Below are positions 58,877 to 64,000 of a stretch of DNA of 64,000 bases, in pieces. Position 1 is the stretch's first letter; the number at the start of each line of letters is the position of its first letter. The position numbers were made by a program, and so were the translations under genes. The stretch lies in contig JAUIRK010001018.1 of NCBI GenBank assembly GCA_030549495.1, forward strand, positions 193,501-257,500, read 5' to 3'. The notes below the pieces were generated by a model, which was given only the letters and a program-made list of their open reading frames with translations, had not been told where the DNA came from and did not search any database. The stretch is from Nectonema munidae. Its lineage: Eukaryota > Nematomorpha > Nectonematoida > Nectonematidae.

Positions 58877-60780
58877 GCGTATTCCCAAATGTTTGTCCCA
58901 AATTGATAAGAACATTAAAAAGGTCTTTGAAAAGAAGAAAGTAAGTTATGTTAATTAGTTCAACTTTAAATAAAATAGCTTAAGTTATAAATGTTTGAAT
59001 TGAGTTAATTTTTTTTTTAATTTTTTTACTTTATTTTTAATTTTTAAGGTTCACAAAACTCAAGCTTCAGAAGGTAAGGGATATACTTTTTTTTTTATCT
59101 TATAACTGCACTTTCATAAAATTTTCCAATTTTTTAAGAATTAGTATATATCCAAAATTTATGAGAATATGATTTTCAATGATTTATTGACATTTATAAA
59201 ATTTTAACACTAAATTATGGAATAGAACGAAAAATTTAATTTATCTAACCAACCTTACTCACGACCCCTTAACTAGTTAGTTAAGAGAGCTCTGGATAAG
59301 CCACTGCCTGTTATGTAAATACATTATACATTTGGTTTGATTTTTGCAACTATATTTATAAAGCTATTTGCTAATTCTTCACAATTAGTTATTTAGTCAA
59401 AATATTTTTTGCCAAATTTTAGTTTTTCTAATTCCATCAATACGAAACACTTTTTCTTAGTTTTATTTCTCCGATTATTTCATACAAAATTGCCGTCTCT
59501 AAAAATTGAACTTAGCATGAATGTAACCCAGTTTCAAATTGCAGCTTCTAAGCCAGAAGGAAAATAGGCAAGAGAGAATTATGGCTATGTTTGCATTCAA
59601 TGCATTTAACATGTTTGCTTTATACTAGAACTAGAGTGGAAAGAAAGTAATATGAATATAATTCGTGGAGGAAAATTTATTTAAAATTTTTTCCATTCAC
59701 TTTTAGTTGATATTGTAAAATTTTAGCTCCTTAAAACATGACACCAATATCATGCATTATTGGTTTTAGTATCTTAGCACGCCTTTTCATAACCATGCTA
59801 ATAAATCACTCATTTCTAGTAGGCTCATTTTTGAGACTCTGAAATGGGAAGAAAAATGAATAGGATTAAAAATTTTTTTATTACCATAATTGATAGAGAG
59901 TAAAACCCTTCAAATTATTTATATATTCAAATTAAATAAAATAAGATAAATGAGATAGATGTTAATATGAATATGTTTGTGGAAAATATAATACCATATG
60001 TGATATTTGTATATCCACCATATAAAATACGGACAACTACCCGATAGACTACTTCTCATGGACAACTGTCCGAAATTACTAAAATTTCCAGTTAATGATC
60101 GTCTTTACTAACTGAAAGCCTTTAACCCCTTTATGTTCTCAAAGAATAAAAAGAATTAAGTATAAGAATACTACTGAGGTAGTCTATGCTCCCTTTGGAA
60201 AAATTGCTACTAAATATTGTTAGTTCCATTAAACCCTTTGGCCACTAAAATTTTCAAGATCAGCTATCTTTTTCAATACAGTATAGATGATTGTCATTTC
60301 TAGGAACACCGTTATCACATTTGTGTTCAAAGGATTTTTTGCACTTCTCTACCTACCTATACGTGTAAAGCGACTTTGACGTTAAGTCTACTAAATAAAC
60401 CATAAATACTAGTTTTATATATATAAAACAGTTAGTTGGTTAAATATAAAAAGTATATCTTAAATCGAGAAGAAACAACTTAACCGCTTGCGTGCCGAAC
60501 TATGAGCATAAAACTTTTGATGCTTGATGGAACGAGAGACGTTGTGGTATCGAAGTCCTCCTACCAACATTATCGAAGCCACCCCTTCCAATACTAGAGT
60601 TAGTTAGGAAGTTATGGTAGTTATTATTATAGATTATTTATTTACGTATTATTTAGAGAAGCAAATATACCTACTTTTTTTCATCTTCTTATTAATATAG
60701 CTATATAAACAATTCGCTAATATAATCATCATCATATGGTATAACACTTAACGCAATTTTTTCATTTTTACCTCCCTTAG
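58877..60780. other. AT-rich DNA with repeat fragments
   Basis: A fragment of the SINE head lies at 59243-59284 (minus), a very degenerate SINE copy at about 60490-60592 (minus), and a Mutator-type array fragment at 60030-60073. The exon before 60781 of the ZP-like gene should be here or further left, but I could not identify it. Confidence 0.4.
60030..60073. repeat. Fragment of a Mutator-type tandem arm
   Basis: CGGACAACTACCCGATAGAC and CATGGACAACTGTCCG use the same units as the arms of the 32220-36909 element. It is a solo fragment with no partner nearby. Confidence 0.6.
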
Positions 60781-62100
60781 TTCAGATTGTGTGTCATGAA
60801 AATCGTGTCGACATTTCTCTGATCTTTTCAGAGAAATTCACTGGTCATGTTTTAACATCCGAAAACGACAAATTGCAAAGATGCATTTTTCGCGCCAACA
60901 ACGCTCCCTCCTTCACATTTTCGATTCCCTTGAATGAGTGTGGCACAATCAAAGTTTTTTTTCTTTCTTTTTTCAAAACTTTCTAAAAATCTTTTTAAAA
61001 GGTGTACGACAGCACATATGGGTGCTGCAAGATTTATTCAAGGGTGCTGACAAATAAATTTTTTTACATTACACATTGGTTGTAAAAAATGTTTACAAAA
61101 TTTTTTTTTTAAATTTAAAAATTTTCTACCTTATAAATTTTTATAGAAAAAATTTTACTATCATCATAGAAATAATTATTTTTTATCATGACATTATGAT
61201 ATGATAAATTAACTATGCCATTCATTGTTAAGAATCCATTTAAATTTGGCCATAAGTTTTGAATCATGTTTAAAATTTGTATTAGATTAGTTTACTTTAT
61301 AAATATATACATTTTTGATGTTAGCAGACATTTTAGTAAATTAATAAACAAATAATGCTGGTAACATTAGGGTGATTTTAAAAATGAGATAAAATAGTTT
61401 CGGCAAGAGATTGCCTTCTCAAAAGGAAAAAGAATACAATGTATATATTTTATTTATATGTATATATATTTACCCTTTTTTATGATCACGCTAATAATTT
61501 ACACAAATTTTTATTTGTTTACCAATGGATTAATTTAAGGTTTGGGGGATTTTGAAAAAAAAACTAAAAATGACATAAGAAGAGAAAAATATGAAATAAT
61601 CATCATTTTCTCTAATTTTGTATGGTATATTCTCCTTCAGTTAAAAATTTCGAAAATATCCTTACCTGTCAAAATTATTTTTTGTCATCAAAATTAGCCC
61701 GTTTTCCAAATTATTAGATTGAAGGCTTCTACAAAAACATCATACGAATCATTCCAAGTAAAACAAACAAGATAGAAGTCAAAGAAATCACTTGCATCGA
61801 TAAAAACTACAAAGACAACTTCAATCTTGCGCTAGTAAGATCATAACAATGACTTTTTTATCGAAAAAAATGATTTATTTATCCAATATTTTTATCACAG
61901 AAGCATGTTTACAACAAAGTTATTCACCGTAAGATAATTCCTTCCACTATATACATCTATTTTGTTCAGCGTTGATATTGATTTTTACTTAATTATTTCT
62001 CTAGGATGTAAAAACGCAAGGTTGTCCTGGTGGTTGCCTGTCTTTGATCAGAATGGGTTTTGAAAGGGGGAAGCTTGAGGATTGCCCCTTTCACTACTAA
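60781..62100 (+). CDS. Gene with ZP-N-like domain, three 3' exons (partial)
   Basis: ZP modules polymerise or dimerise extracellular proteins, in arthropods often at cuticle and apical surfaces. Exon 60781-60953 (acceptor CCTCCCTTAG) reads QIVCHENRVDISLIFSEKFT, LQRCIFRANNAPSF and TFSIPLNECGTIK. Exon 61718-61834 (acceptor TTATTAG, donor GTAAGA) reads IEGFYKNIIRIIPSK and IEVKEITCIDKNY. Exon 62005-62100 (acceptor TTTCTCTAG) reads DVKTQGCPGGCLSLIRMG and ends at TAA. Phases agree (0/0). The four Cys (CHEN, QRC, ECGT, ITC) and SIPLNECGT fit the ZP-N subdomain. The ZP-C half is not seen. The donor after exon 1 (GTTTTT) is weak, and the last exon is the least certain. The first exon starts in phase 1, so upstream exons are missing. 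Confidence 0.6.
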
Positions 62101-62836
62101 GAAATTCATCCCGTTTCAAAGAGATAAACTCTTCTGAAATTTGAGAGTTAAGGGGCATTTAAATAATTTCGCAAGCGAGGGAACAAATGGTAGTGTAATA
62201 GAGGAAAATGAAGGGGGCGGAGTGAATAAGGCGAATGGATCATTTTCCCCCACCAATTTCCTCCATTTTCAGAGATGTGATTTTGTAGTGTTTGGTCTTG
62301 CCTTATCCTTATAACGCGTCAATTCTTTTTCATTCACTAAAACCTATCTTTTTATTCAAAGCCGTGTTCAAATTTGACAGTAGACGTGATCATCGAATGA
62401 TCCATTAGTTGGCAAAAACTCAAAGTAAATCATTCCTATATGCAATCTTCGCCAGATAGAGAGGGAAGGATTTTGTTCACGTGAAGTTTTCGGTGCTACA
62501 TAATTCATGAGATTGCGAGAACAAAGACGAGTTTATCTCAAATCCGGATTTGCAGTTTGCTTCAGACAATTCATGGAGCGCCTATTTTTCAAGCTCAGAA
62601 ACGTTTTCAAGTTGTTGCAATTTGGATTCAATTCTAATTTTTAATCTGATACAGAAGGTTTTTTAAACGATACCATAAGGAGCATTTCATCAAACTCTCC
62701 ACTGGACGTTTGGTTCTGTCTTCAACTTCTCCTCCATAAGCCTTGTGCAAATTTTGAGTTCCTTTGGTTGCACTGCTTCTTTTTTCAACTCCAAAAAGAT
62801 TATATCGCTCAAATGCTACTTGAATACTCTCATGTT
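62101..62836. other. Intergenic DNA with an unrecognised minus-strand frame
   Basis: A minus-strand frame at 62634-62843 reads VAFERYNLFGVEKRSSATKG, KAYGGEVEDRTKRPVES and LWYRLKNLLYQIKN. It extends to the insertion point of the 62837 element and the frame reaches a TGA just beyond it. It may be a host exon cut by the transposon, or chance. On the plus strand, 62551-62660 (acceptor ATTTGCAG) also reads coding-like. Neither is recognisable. Confidence 0.25.
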
Positions 62837-63870
62837 GGTTCACTGTAATTTCATCGCCGTAATTTCATCGTGGTAACTTCATCGTGGTAATTTCATCGCA
62901 TAGTAAATTCATCGTGATTCAATACATCGTTGGTATTTTTATCGTTAAGTATTTTCATCGTACAGTAATTACATCATCATACTAATTTTATGCTTGACGC
63001 TCAATTTTTTTTGTAAATATCCGTTTATAATTTTTTTAAGTTTATTACGAACTTTTGTAAATGTTCTTAATATAACATAAAAAACTAATTCTTAAATATA
63101 AGGTTTTCATATTATCAGGCTATAATGACGAAATAAAACAATGACTCTTTCTGACTTAAATAGCTTTCAAATATGTTTCAATTTCTTAATATTTAAAGAA
63201 AGTTCAAAAAAAGTATCTAATTTAATTTAAAAAAATAATATATATATATATATATATTAATCTTTGTTTTTTTTAGTTTCATAAAAATCCCCCTAACCTA
63301 TTTTAACGTTCGGCTTTTTAGACATTATTTGGTATATTATATCTAAAAATAATCATTTGTTTTTTTTAATAAAAAACTTTATTTTTAAGAAAAAAATACC
63401 AATTTATATATGTAATAAATTATTCCTTATTTCAAAAAGATCATTGAAACGAATTCATTACAAATTGGAAAATAGAAACAATTAAAAAAAATTTAGTTAT
63501 GAGCAATACCTCTAAGGTATAATAATAATAATCATTTAGGTCACGATTTTCAAAATCATTGACAATGCGCCGTATTATGCGGTTAATCCATAAATCTCGC
63601 GATGTAATCACTATACGATGAAAATACTTAACCCATTAAGTACCATAGAAATCAGACGATATTTAAAAAACGCAGACGATTTATATTCAAAGTCATTGAA
63701 AAAAACAGACGAAGATGAAATAATTTGTTCCCAAATGTGAACATTGGGACTTAATGGGTTAACGATGAAAATACCTACGATGTATTGCATCACGATGAAT
63801 TTACTATACGATGAAATTTCCACGATGAAGTTACCACGATGAAATTACCGCGATGAAATTACCGGATACC
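62837..63870. mobile_element. Mutator-type foldback MITE, 1.03 kb, 8-bp duplication
   Basis: The ends GGTTCACTGTAATTTCATCG (62837) and CGATGAAATTACCGGATACC (63870) head two inverted arms of about 150 bases made of diverged GTAATTTCATCG units. The direct repeat CTCATGTT flanks it (62829-62836 and 63871-63878). The interior is AT-rich and non-coding. The right arm is interrupted by a TTAA MITE (63632-63758). The architecture matches the 32220 and 47897 elements although the unit sequence differs. Confidence 0.92.
63632..63758 (+). mobile_element. TTAA-type MITE, copy 3, nested
   Basis: The body begins CCCATTAAGTACC and ends GGGACTTAATGGG, flanked by TTAA at 63628-63631 and 63759-63762. It lies inside the right arm of the 62837 element. 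The opposite arm has a single TTAA at the equivalent position (62945-62948). Confidence 0.95.
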
Positions 63871-63878
63871 CTCATGTT

Positions 63879-64000
63879 TGAAGGGCTCTGCTCAATGAAA
63901 TTAGAAATAGTGTATTCTGTAAAATATTATCTTTAAAACGTGTTCGTCCAATTACATGATATATTTGATATATAAATATTGCTTCTTTTTTTAGACGTTC
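63879..64000. other. Right edge of the window
   Basis: Short AT-rich flank after the target duplication. No feature is supported. Confidence 0.5.

Overview
The window looks like AT-rich nuclear DNA of an animal. The host genes have GT-AG introns and match metazoan proteins, and most of the remaining sequence is transposon debris (hAT, piggyBac, Mutator-like, LINE and tRNA-derived SINE). An arthropod, possibly a parasitic copepod such as a sea louse, is my best guess. It rests on the feel of the transposon families and is inference only.

Host genes, left to right: (1) the last two coding exons of deoxyhypusine synthase, plus strand, 3461-5278; (2) a complete three-exon gene for protein N-terminal asparagine amidohydrolase (NTAN1), minus strand, 6800-12104, tail to tail with the first; (3) an intronless, intact gene for exocyst subunit Sec5/EXOC2, minus strand, 17652-20525; (4) a terminal exon of an unidentified gene at 48719-48886; (5) two unassigned exon-like segments on the minus strand at 53710-53815 and 56223-56307; (6) three exons of a gene with a ZP-N-like domain, plus strand, 60781-62100. 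These genes show no operon-like or pathway link to each other.

Mobile DNA is the main content. Two hAT derivatives with near-perfect 8-bp target duplications lie at 10507-11126 (in NTAN1 intron 1) and 16500-17209, and a third, without a matching duplication, at 40640-41116. Decayed piggyBac transposase genes lie at 29238-30870, 39371-39907 and 51087-52948. The last sits in an element whose two ends carry near-identical 159-bp direct repeats. A 4.7-kb Mutator-like element with foldback architecture fills 32220-36909. Its inverted arms are built of short tandem units, it has a perfect 9-bp target duplication, and its arms include part of the transposase gene. Two smaller elements with the same terminal logic (GGT...ACC ends, 8-9 bp duplications) lie at 47897-48686 and 62837-63870. 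A short TTAA-inserting MITE occurs at least three times (15338, 37181, 63632). One copy sits inside an arm of the 62837 element, and the opposite arm still holds the empty TTAA site.

The first 757 bases are extreme poly-G low-complexity sequence and may be an assembly or read artefact. Long stretches (22.7-27.5 kb, 41.1-43.6 kb, 56.7-60 kb) are very AT-rich and show no gene I can support.
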